NCBI GenBank assembly: GCA_964397775.1
Contig: CAYNKL010000017.1
Location: forward strand, 1 to 45,115
DNA length: 45,115 bases
DNA from: Allosediminivita sp964397775
Lineage (GTDB): Bacteria; Pseudomonadota; Alphaproteobacteria; Rhodobacterales; Rhodobacteraceae
Reading direction: 5' to 3'
In this document: one piece after another, positions 1 to 7,696 of the stretch
Layout: every line of letters begins with the position of its first letter
Position numbering within the stretch: the first letter of the stretch is position 1
Notes under the pieces: generated by a model
Database searches by the model: none
Told to the model about the DNA's origin: nothing
Seen by the model: the letters and a program-made list of their open reading frames with translations, nothing else
Position numbers and translations under genes: made by a program

Positions 1-483
1 TTGCGCTCGACGCTTCCAGACGGCTGAGGCCCCATGTCCCAGCCCCTTTTATGCAGCAATGACCGCTTCCGCGGTGCTGAAGCGGGATCGGATTTGCAGC
101 GAAGGTCTGGAGTCCGACCGTCGCGTCGATCATGCATTTTCCGGCGTGGATACCGGGCTGAATGTCCGCTTCTACAGAGCCAGGATTACCCTTGCGGCCG
201 CGGCGAAGTCCGGAATCCGCCCTTGTTGTTTGTGACAGCTCGCAGGTGCGGCAAGGATTGAGCAAGTGCGGCGAAGGTCCGGAAGGTCCGCGGTGCGGTG
301 GCTGCTCGCGAGGATTTCGCTGTGCGGCGCATGAACGGCAGGTTTCACAGCTGCGATGCGGCATGAAGATCTGCCGCACCGCAACAGAACTTTTTCTGCG
401 AGCGCACGCAGCGAGAATTTGACACTTCCGGAATGGGCTCGAAGCCGACCCTCGCCGCGCGCTGCACGAACGACCGCTGTCGG
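1..483. mobile_element. Inner arm of Tn3-family transposon, no intact gene
   Basis: This stretch lies inside the transposon whose end is at 484-521. I see no convincing intact gene. Frame 3 is open from the window edge to a stop at 58-60 and could be the last residues of a transposase (it reads RLRPHVPAPFMQQ before the stop), but I cannot verify that. The rest looks non-coding. A degenerate motif close to GCGGCGAAGGTCCGG recurs at 96-110, 200-213 and 268-282. Confidence 0.55.
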
Positions 484-521
484 CTTAGCGTAGGATTTCA
501 CACTCTCCCGCAAACGACCCG
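484..521 (-). repeat. Tn3-family terminal inverted repeat (element lies to the left)
   Basis: Read on the minus strand this 38-bp end starts CGGGTCGTTTGCGGG and finishes CCTACGCTAAG. It matches the repeat at 44307-44344 at 37 of 38 positions; only the outermost base differs (C instead of G). The length and the GGGGTC...TAAG ends are typical of Tn3-family transposons. The outer end faces right, so the element occupies 1-521 and beyond the window. It is followed directly by TGTCA (522-526). Confidence 0.92.
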
Positions 522-2252
522 TGTCACGCGGAAATTTCCGGGCCAGGTGACGCTGCGATTTCCAGTGGCATCCTGCGTGAGGATCACGGTGATCCGGTCC
601 CCGCGGATCATGTGCTCGGGAGGTGAGATCTCGACGTTGCCGCTGCAGATGATGTCAAAAATGTTGTTGCGCGACACATCGATGGGAACCGGCAGGCTGC
701 CGTTCGCCGCGGTCTGGAATATGCTCTGCCGCTCGGGAAAACTGATCATCCCCTCTGCGGCAGACGAGTTGAAGGCCACGCGGTGGCGCCGCACGCCAGT
801 CAGGAGAAGGCGGCCGCCATTGTCGGACTGGTTGCGCACATGCACGGCATGGGTGAGGTCGGAGCTGATGATCACCCCATCGATGTGACTTTCGCCTCCG
901 GCAAGAAATACCGTGACTCCGGTGTCGACGTTGCCGTTGTTGCCCAAGACATAGATCCGCGACAGGTTGGCACTGTTCAGAAGCTTCATGCCGGCCATTG
1001 GCGAACCGCCACCATCTTCCCAAGCGTTTTCTACGTGAATCCCGACGTAGCAACCGCCGATCATGTTCTGTTCAAGGACCGCTTCCTGCCCTGCCAGAAG
1101 GAACGTGGTCCCGTAGCAGCGAATATCGGCGTTGTCCCTGCACAGCAGGTTGTGCCGTCCACCTCGCATGACGCCGCCACGCAGGGTTATCGATGAGACG
1201 TTTCCCGAGCTCGTGCCACCGGTATTGTCTTCACAGAGCATGCAATAGCTGCCCTCGGCGGTGGAGCTACAGGCAAAATAAGGCTCGGTAATGTTGCCCT
1301 CGAAAGCATTGTTGTGCAGCCAGAGACCGATAGTCGAGAAGCCCTCCAGCTTGGGCGAGACGAGGTTCCAGCCATAGAAGAAGCCCCGCGCAGCGTCGTG
1401 TGCATCTCCCCCTTCGATCTCAAGCAGGACGTCCTCAGAGCCTGAGCCGCGTATGTTCAGATTGATGAGATCGACCTTGCGCACGGTCCTGCGCGAGACG
1501 ATCCGAAGGGCCGCGCCATTCCCAGCGGAAACGTTCGAAAGCAGTCGTCCTCCAGTCATGTCGATGCAGCCGCCTGCGGTGGTGTTGTTCGTAAATTCCA
1601 CCTCCAACGGCGTGGAGAAAGTGTATTCCCCGCGAATGCGCAGTTGGCAGCTGCGGCCGGCTGCCATTTCAGACTTCCAGAGATCCAAGGCAGCCTGCAG
1701 GGGCCCGGAGGCATCCGAACCCTTCCGGGCGCCCAGGGCCACAATATCGATCACGCTGGGATCGGCCAGAAACAGCTGGATCCCGCCGGCCGTGACAAGG
1801 TTAGCATCCTGGGCACCTTCGGGAGCGACGCAGTAGGCGAAACCGCCGTCGTTCACCCGCACCAGTTGCCCCGGCCGGACCTGCTCGCGTCCGCGCCCCG
1901 GGGCATAGGAAAGGACATGATCCGCAAGCAGCTCGGAAACCGTCTCGAACCCCTTGAAGATCCCGTGTGCCTTCGGGACGTGCACGGGAATGGCGTCCGC
2001 ATGGGCAACCTCGCGCCCCCAGGGATCAACGACCTGCAGACGGTAGTTTCCATTCACCACGTAGCACAGGTCGAACTGGCCGTTTTCATCCGCCACAAGG
2101 GGATTGGAACAGGAGACCGTGAGATGAGGGTCCTTGTAGAGCGGGGACATCACCTCCGTACCGGCCCAATAAACATGAGCCCTAGCATGTGGTACTGGCT
2201 GGGAACCGTAGTCGGGCAGTTGGCTCGCGTCGTTCGGGTTCAATATCCCCAT
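498..2252 (-). pseudogene. Tailspike-like beta-helix protein, 3' end cut off by transposon
   Basis: The reading frame starts at 2252, with AAGGGAGCGG as ribosome binding site, and runs 577 native residues. It then enters the transposon end at 521, adding a few foreign residues before a stop at 498. Residues 1 to about 95 resemble the particle-binding or collar-like N-terminal domain of phage tailspikes and fibres (AHVYWAGTEVMSPLYKD, then SNPLVADENGQFD). From about residue 165 a segment like the start of pectate-lyase-3 beta-helices (VALGARKGSDASGPLQAALD) leads into a long Asn/Gly-rich region fitting a right-handed beta-helix. Such proteins often bind or cleave polysaccharide, so a depolymerase or polymer-modifying role fits the cluster; no catalytic residues can be assigned by eye. 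The missing 30 C-terminal codons are at 44209-44306. Whether the truncated protein folds is unknown. Confidence 0.85.
522..526. repeat. Target-site duplication TGTCA, copy 1
   Basis: The five bases TGTCA directly outside the left transposon end are repeated in the same orientation at 44302-44306, directly outside the other end. Five base pairs is the usual Tn3-family duplication. The base before the second copy (G, 44301) also matches the last base of the first repeat (521), so a 6-bp duplication with a 37-bp repeat is an equal reading. Paired flanks show that both ends belong to one insertion. Confidence 0.85.
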
Positions 2253-2407
2253 GGGTTTCCGCTCCCTTGATGAGATCCGGCCGGCATCGGGGGCCGCCAG
2301 AAGTTCCCGGGGAAGATGGAAGGCAATGATTAGGGGAGGCTGTCACCGGCGTCCGCATGATTAACCGGCATCTTCGCCGCGATGCAGCATCCAGACCCAG
2401 CATGGCG

Positions 2408-2436
2408 TTGTGACCTCCTGGAACCTTCTCTATACA
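2408..2436 (+). promoter_or_regulatory. Sigma70-like promoter for the phosphohydrolase operon
   Basis: TTGTGA at 2408-2413 and TATACA at 2431-2436 are separated by exactly 17 bp. The position, about 95 bp before the ATG at 2530, fits the operon that runs to 6191. It also argues against an in-frame ATG at 2410, which would lie inside the -35 element. The rest of the 277-bp gap between the divergent genes (2253-2529) shows no other clear signal. Confidence 0.55.
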
Positions 2437-2529
2437 CTGCAATCAGTGAGTTGCTTGGTGGATCCGGGGGTTTCGGGCCACGGGCGGACGCGAGTATTCG
2501 TGGCATTTCTGCGCCGCGGCGGAGGTTTC

Positions 2530-3999
2530 ATGGAGCTACTAATTGCAGGAATCGACGGGGGCACCGCCGAGATATTCGATGCCTTCGACATGCCGTTCTG
2601 GCAGAAGCTGCGAGCGTCCGCCAAGCTTCTGGATGTAGAGGAGGACATCGTCCAGCGCGGGTGGGCGCGTATTCTCTCCGGCCAGGGTGCTGAGGAAAAT
2701 GGCGGCCTCTACATGATGCCGAAGCTTGACGGGACCCGCGACTTCACGCCGAAATTCGGCTACAAGGAGATGAGCTCGGCCCCGGGTTTCGCGCCGATCT
2801 GGAAATTCGCGCAGGAGGCCGGCCAGTCCATCGGGCTGATGAACATCCCAACCACATCTCCCGCACAGGAGGTGGACGGATTCTATGTCGCAGGTGGCGG
2901 CGGCGGGATCTTCCAGGGCGGTCTTCCCGATGACGCGCTCTACCCTTCCAGCGCCCAGGAGATCCTCGAGCGAAACGGCTATATCTTCGACATCCGGCTC
3001 GGGGCCGAGGGCTTCCAGACGATCCCCGAGCTTTGCGACCGCCTCGAGAAGATGATGGTCGCCCGTACGGACAGTTTCATAGAACTGGCCAAGAAGCATG
3101 GCATCGGCTTCGGCTTCCTAGCCTACCGAGCGACGACCGTCCTGCTCTACCTCGCCATGTCCGAGATCGCCTTCGCGTCCGACGGCCCCTTGGGAAAGAC
3201 GGACCGGGCCTCGTGGTCTCCGGAGTGGCTTCCCCATCTCGACCGGCATTTCCGCACGCTCGACCAGTGTCTCGAGCGGCTGTTCACCGAACTCTCCCCG
3301 AAGCATCACCTGATCGTCTCGGACCACAGCATGGTTCCGTGGACGCATAACGTCGATTTCAACGGGTTCCTCGCGGCCCAGGGGCTGAGCCGCTACGACC
3401 TTGGTCCGAAGGATCGCGCCCGCAATCTCATGCGTGTTGTCGCGCGCCCGCGCTTCCGCGCGCGCCTGTCCCGGACCCCTCTCTCGCGTATCCCGGGTAT
3501 GCTTTCCAGCGACGGCGGACGGATTCGGCCTGACGCGCCGGCCTTTTCCGCGCCCTACGTGCACGGATTCTACATCAACGACGCGAAACGGTTCGGTGGC
3601 CCCATCGCGGAAGAGAACATCGAAGCCGAGGTGAACCGCCTGGTGGCTCTGTTCAACTGGGAAACCATGCAGGCGCAGATTCCCATGCGGGCGGCACCCT
3701 ATCGTGCCAATTACGAGGGGGCCCCGAAGGCCGATCTCATGCCCGACATCAAGATACACCAGTCCGGTTTCGCCTTCCCGATCTGGCTGGGAGAAAACTG
3801 GTACGAGCCGAACCCCGATTTTGCTCCTGTCACCTCGATCCTCGGGGTGTCGGGGATGCATTCGGGGCAGAAGGGGGATCGCCCCGTCCTGATGGCCGAT
3901 CAGGGGCTCGCGGATCTGGTCGAACCGGGCGATCCGATGGATCTGCGGCTTGCACACCTCCTGACGAAGCGGCTCTACGCTTCCTCCTCCAGCCAGTGA
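2530..3999 (+). CDS. AP-superfamily phosphohydrolase (type I phosphodiesterase-like)
   Basis: A 489-residue protein resembling the predicted phosphohydrolases of the alkaline phosphatase superfamily (COG3379-like). Visible marks are an N-terminal metal-site motif GIDGGT, the segment GLMNIPTTSPAQEVDGFYVAG, and a later metal site VSDHSM where relatives usually have SDHG. A C-terminal segment HSGQKGDRPVLMADQG also fits. I chose the ATG at 2530 because GGCGGAGG precedes it and a promoter ends at 2436. No signal peptide is evident, so it is probably cytoplasmic. It is first in an operon with a pyruvyl transferase and a GT2 enzyme, 4 bp apart from the next gene. The substrate is unknown; a nucleotide-sugar or phosphodiester intermediate of polysaccharide assembly is a guess. 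Confidence 0.75.
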   Translation: MELLIAGIDGGTAEIFDAFDMPFWQKLRASAKLLDVEEDIVQRGWARILSGQGAEENGGLYMMPKLDGTRDFTPKFGYKEMSSAPGFAPIWKFAQEAGQSIGLMNIPTTSPAQEVDGFYVAGGGGGIFQGGLPDDALYPSSAQEILERNGYIFDIRLGAEGFQTIPELCDRLEKMMVARTDSFIELAKKHGIGFGFLAYRATTVLLYLAMSEIAFASDGPLGKTDRASWSPEWLPHLDRHFRTLDQCLERLFTELSPKHHLIVSDHSMVPWTHNVDFNGFLAAQGLSRYDLGPKDRARNLMRVVARPRFRARLSRTPLSRIPGMLSSDGGRIRPDAPAFSAPYVHGFYINDAKRFGGPIAEENIEAEVNRLVALFNWETMQAQIPMRAAPYRANYEGAPKADLMPDIKIHQSGFAFPIWLGENWYEPNPDFAPVTSILGVSGMHSGQKGDRPVLMADQGLADLVEPGDPMDLRLAHLLTKRLYASSSSQ

Positions 4000-4003
4000 C
4001 CGG

Positions 4004-5185
4004 ATGATCGAAATGTCCCAGGACACCGTCGGCGCCTCGCCGCGTACCGCCTATGTCGCCACCCACCACTGGGTCCCGAATTTCGGAGCAAACCTCCAGG
4101 CGCTGGCCACGGCGCGGGCTCTCGGCAGGAAGGGGATCAATGTGCAGTTCGTCGATTTCCGCCCCGCGGACCTGATCGAGAAGTACGAAGGGATCATCCC
4201 GGCCGAGCAACTCGCGGCACACGAGGCCTTCGTGTCCGAGCACCTGCCGCTCTCGCCCCGGATCACCACGCAGGCGGAATTCGAGGAGATGATCCAGGAG
4301 GCTCCCCGGGATCTCTTCGTGACGGGCTCCGACGCGGTCTTCCGCCTGGATCCTTCCAGCCAACGCGCAGACTTGGTCTTTCCCAATCCTTACTGGCTCT
4401 GTGGCGCCGAGAAGCTTCCCGGTGCGCGCCTGGCCGCACTCAGCCCGAGCGCCATGGGCGCCGATTTCGGCCGTTTGCCGGAGACCACGCGTTCCGGCAT
4501 CCGTGCCCAGCTGGAAAACTTCGGCCATGTCTCGGTACGCGATGCCTGGAGCGCAAAGCAGCTCCGTGCCAGCGGCTTCACCGGCCCCATGACCGAGGTT
4601 CCGGATCCCGTCTTCTCGCTCGGAGAGATGGTCTCGAAGATGCGGGAGGAGCGCCCCGGCGGGCGTCCCTACATCCTCGTCTGCCCGCCCCGAAAAACGG
4701 ACTCAGGATGGGCTGCCGCCTTCACCGAACTGGCCGACGCAGCAGGGTATGACACGGTTTCCCTGCCATTGCCCGAAGGACATACGCACGCGGGAACCAC
4801 GCACCAACCCGGTTTCCCGCTCCCCCCGCTCGACTGGATGCGACTGATCGCCGGCGCCGAGGGCTATGTCGGCGTACGCTTCCACCCGGTGGTGGTCTCG
4901 CTCTTGGCAGGAATTCCGGTCGTGGCCTTCGACATGTACCATTCGCATCCTCTCCAGCGCCATCGCTCCAAGACCTGGTTGCTCCTGCGCGAGGTCGGCA
5001 TGCAGCGCCATGCGCACAGCATCCGGACACATCGCTTCCTGACCCCCAAGCGTGTCCTGCGCCTGCTCGAACGCCAGCGCGCCGGCCTCGGAGCACGCAA
5101 GGCCCGTGTCGACGCCTTGCAGCGCCGCTACCAGGACTACGTGGATCTGTTCACGGCACCGACGGCCACCGGGGCGGCATCCTGA
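4004..5185 (+). CDS. Polysaccharide pyruvyl transferase family protein
   Basis: A 393-residue protein of the polysaccharide pyruvyl transferase family (PF04230), which usually moves pyruvate from phosphoenolpyruvate to a sugar to form an acidic ketal. Typical parts are the N-terminal HHWVPNFGANLQALA, the central VTGSDAVFRLDP, and the C-terminal GVRFHPVVVSLLAGIPVVAFD followed by a Lys/Trp segment. It follows the phosphohydrolase by 4 bp; an ATG at 4013 is an alternative start. It is probably cytoplasmic and adds negative charge to the repeat unit. Some members of this family are not pyruvyl transferases, so the exact donor is uncertain. Confidence 0.85.
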   Translation: MIEMSQDTVGASPRTAYVATHHWVPNFGANLQALATARALGRKGINVQFVDFRPADLIEKYEGIIPAEQLAAHEAFVSEHLPLSPRITTQAEFEEMIQEAPRDLFVTGSDAVFRLDPSSQRADLVFPNPYWLCGAEKLPGARLAALSPSAMGADFGRLPETTRSGIRAQLENFGHVSVRDAWSAKQLRASGFTGPMTEVPDPVFSLGEMVSKMREERPGGRPYILVCPPRKTDSGWAAAFTELADAAGYDTVSLPLPEGHTHAGTTHQPGFPLPPLDWMRLIAGAEGYVGVRFHPVVVSLLAGIPVVAFDMYHSHPLQRHRSKTWLLLREVGMQRHAHSIRTHRFLTPKRVLRLLERQRAGLGARKARVDALQRRYQDYVDLFTAPTATGAAS

Positions 5186-5210
5186 TCCCGGTACACGCGG
5201 AGGTTTCCTG

Positions 5211-6191
5211 ATGCCTGGCAAGATTCCGGTCAGCTGTGTCATCACCAACTTCAACGGACGAGGCCTGATCGAGGGGGCCATCGCTTCGGTCCTGCGCCAG
5301 AGCGTCGAGGTCGCCGAGATCATCGTGGCCGATGATGCCTCCACCGACGGCTCGCAGAAATGGCTGCAGGCCGTGGCCGAGAGATACCCGCAGGTGCGCC
5401 CTGTCCTGCGCCAAGCCAACGTCGGGGTGGCGGCCAACCGTGACCTTGCCATGCGTGAGGCGAACCAGCCATTTGTCACGCATTTCGACGGGGATGATCT
5501 GATCGGCCCCGGCAAGATTGAGTCTGAATGGGATGCACTGGAAGAACGCGAGGATGCCGTTGCTTTCAGCCGTATCGCTTGGTTGCACCTGGTTCGGCCC
5601 TGGCGCTCGTCGGTTCTGGATCCCGCGCCCACCGTGGCCGGATCGGCTCCGGACGCGGTGGGTCGCCTGGTGGCGCGGCACGGCCCGATACCTCGTGACA
5701 TGCTGATGTCGAAATCCCTGTACGAGAAAGCCGGCGGGCTCGAACACGGCCTCAACCTCTACGAGGACTGGCAGTTCAAGCTGCGTCTGGCAGCCGCCGC
5801 CCCGACTTGGTGCCCCACCCGTGAGATCGGCACGCTCTACATGCAGCGTGGCGAGAGCCTGTCCAAGGTGCGCCGCGAACGCCTGGCCGAAGCCCAGGCC
5901 CAAGTGGCCCTTTCGCAGCTCGACATGCTCTTGGACTGTCTCGGAGAAGACCGGTTGGGTCGGATGCTCACGGCGCGTTTTGGTCCCGGGTTGGAAGGGA
6001 TCGTCCCCGCAGAACGCCGCAGCGCAGTACTAGACCGGTTTCCCGGGTTCGCCGATGCAGTTCCAGCCCAAGCCGAGGCGATCCGGCGGCGGCGGAACAA
6101 GCTCTCCCTGCTGAGCGCCCTGCCACTCATCGCGAAGGGGACTGCCGCCCGGCGGGCCGCAGCGGGGCTGTTACCCCCCTGGTCCGACTGA
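5211..6191 (+). CDS. Glycosyltransferase family 2 protein
   Basis: A 326-residue GT2 (GT-A fold) enzyme. It begins with VSCVITNFNGRGLIEGAIAS and then IIVADDASTDGS, the usual nucleotide-sugar site, followed by the DxD-type motif HFDGDDLI near residue 90. The ATG at 5211 is preceded by CGCGGAGG and starts right before the conserved fold; the longer upstream in-frame start lies inside the pyruvyl transferase gene. Third gene of the operon, 25 bp after the previous one, and convergent with the flippase gene, leaving only 17 bp between them. Donor and acceptor sugars cannot be read from the sequence. Confidence 0.85.
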   Translation: MPGKIPVSCVITNFNGRGLIEGAIASVLRQSVEVAEIIVADDASTDGSQKWLQAVAERYPQVRPVLRQANVGVAANRDLAMREANQPFVTHFDGDDLIGPGKIESEWDALEEREDAVAFSRIAWLHLVRPWRSSVLDPAPTVAGSAPDAVGRLVARHGPIPRDMLMSKSLYEKAGGLEHGLNLYEDWQFKLRLAAAAPTWCPTREIGTLYMQRGESLSKVRRERLAEAQAQVALSQLDMLLDCLGEDRLGRMLTARFGPGLEGIVPAERRSAVLDRFPGFADAVPAQAEAIRRRRNKLSLLSALPLIAKGTAARRAAAGLLPPWSD

Positions 6192-6208
6192 CGACGGGGT
6201 GGGACCGT

Positions 6209-7696
6209 TCAGGTGCCTTGGCGCTTGCGCCGCAGCATCGAGGCAAGCCCCCTGAACTCGGTGACCAGCGCATTGCTCAACAAGAAGAGCGACAGTCCGT
6301 ATACGGCGATTCCCGCCATCGCCGGCAAGACCAGCCGAAGCAGCGCAGTGACTTGACCGTCTAGAAGCACGAGCACGACTTCCGCCACAACGATCATAGC
6401 GAGGGTGGCAAGGACCGGGCCGGCCAGCCGCCGTAGGTAGTCGGCAGCAGGGACCTCGAGCAAACGCAGTAAGAAAACCAGCGGGAGGGGTTCGACGATC
6501 ACGCCGCGCAGAAAGAAGGCCCCCGCGGCCCAGACCAGGCCCAGAGGCGTGAGAAAGACGAAAAGCAGCGTTCCGACCGTCGCCCGAAGAACCGAGAAGG
6601 TCAGGCGCGCGCCGGGCCGGCCCCGAGAGACCATTGAAGAGGAATTGAGGTAGTTCAGAGCGGTCAGGACCCCCGCGCCACATAGGAAGATGACAAGCGG
6701 CGTGATCTCGAGCCAGCGCTCCCCGAGAAGAAGCCTGACCAAGGGCTCGCGCAGTACGGCCGTGAGTGCGAAAGCCGGCAGTACAAACGCCACCGAGAGC
6801 GTCGAGATCCTGAGGAATATCTCCGCGAACCGTTCCGGGGCTTCCCGGTTCACGCGGGAGAGCACCGGCAGCGAAACCTTCGAGAGGGTCACTCCGACCA
6901 CCTGCAGGAGAAGGTTGAGGACCCGCATGGCCATCGAGAAGAGGCCGAGCGCCTCGACGCCGAGGAAGATCCCGACGAAAAGCTTGGGGCCCTCCCGTGT
7001 GTATTGCGTCAGCACGTCCGCTCCACAGATTGGCGCGGAAAAGCTCAGCATCTCACGGGCACCGGATCGATCGAAGGCCAGCCGGATCGGCCAGCCGAGC
7101 AAGGCGACGCTCAGCGCGAAAGTCAGGACCGATCCGAGTACGACCTGCGTGATCAGCCCCCAGACCCCGAACCCATAAATGACAAGCGGTGTGGCAACGA
7201 GGCCTGAAAGGGCATTGGCCGTCAGCGTGCGTCGGGCAAGTGCCTTCATGTTCAACTCACGACGCAGGACGCCGGTCAGCAGCGCTGAAGCTGTGTTGAA
7301 GACCAGCCCGATCACGAGCAACGGCACGTACCGGGCGATCTCGGGTTCGCCGAACAGCGCAGCCACCTGTGGGGCAAAGGCCACCATGAGGATACCGAGA
7401 GGCACAGTCAGGCTCATGCCGAGCCAGAAGGCGGTGCTCAGCGTTCGGGGGCCCAGCTCGTGGCGCTGCACGATGGCCGTGTTCAGCCCGAAGACCGCCA
7501 GCTGCTGTGCGAAGGTCATCATCAGCAGGGCGGCAGCGAAGATCCCAAATTCTGCGGAGGAGAGGAACCGGGCAAAGACCAGCATGAAGATCGTGCCCAG
7601 GCCATGGGCTCCGACCTGTTCCACCGACGCCCAGAGAATGGCGGTCAGAGTACGCTTCTTGTGACCTTTCGCCTGTTTCCCGATGTCAGTTGACAT
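6209..7696 (-). CDS. Wzx-type oligosaccharide flippase
   Basis: A 495-residue integral membrane protein with about 12-14 hydrophobic segments, of the MOP-superfamily polysaccharide translocase type (WzxC-like). After a short basic N-terminus it reads ILWASVEQVGAHGLGTIFM, then FARFLSSAEFGIFA, a hallmark of this family. The C-terminus is basic and cytoplasmic. It would flip undecaprenyl-linked repeat units across the inner membrane. The ATG at 7696 overlaps the autokinase stop by 11 bp, suggesting translational coupling; an ATG at 7711 and one at 7720 are alternatives. It is the last gene of the minus-strand operon that starts at manC. Confidence 0.88.
   Translation of the reverse strand: MSTDIGKQAKGHKKRTLTAILWASVEQVGAHGLGTIFMLVFARFLSSAEFGIFAAALLMMTFAQQLAVFGLNTAIVQRHELGPRTLSTAFWLGMSLTVPLGILMVAFAPQVAALFGEPEIARYVPLLVIGLVFNTASALLTGVLRRELNMKALARRTLTANALSGLVATPLVIYGFGVWGLITQVVLGSVLTFALSVALLGWPIRLAFDRSGAREMLSFSAPICGADVLTQYTREGPKLFVGIFLGVEALGLFSMAMRVLNLLLQVVGVTLSKVSLPVLSRVNREAPERFAEIFLRISTLSVAFVLPAFALTAVLREPLVRLLLGERWLEITPLVIFLCGAGVLTALNYLNSSSMVSRGRPGARLTFSVLRATVGTLLFVFLTPLGLVWAAGAFFLRGVIVEPLPLVFLLRLLEVPAADYLRRLAGPVLATLAMIVVAEVVLVLLDGQVTALLRLVLPAMAGIAVYGLSLFLLSNALVTEFRGLASMLRRKRQGT

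Noticed and set aside
96..282. Three degenerate copies of a GCGGCGAAGGTC-like motif as a CRISPR or iteron array
   Set aside because: The copies differ in sequence and their spacing is irregular. Similar strings are common in GC-rich non-coding DNA.
2410..2529. N-terminal extension of the phosphohydrolase from an ATG at 2410
   Set aside because: This ATG lies inside a -35 element, has no ribosome site, and the conserved protein starts at 2530.
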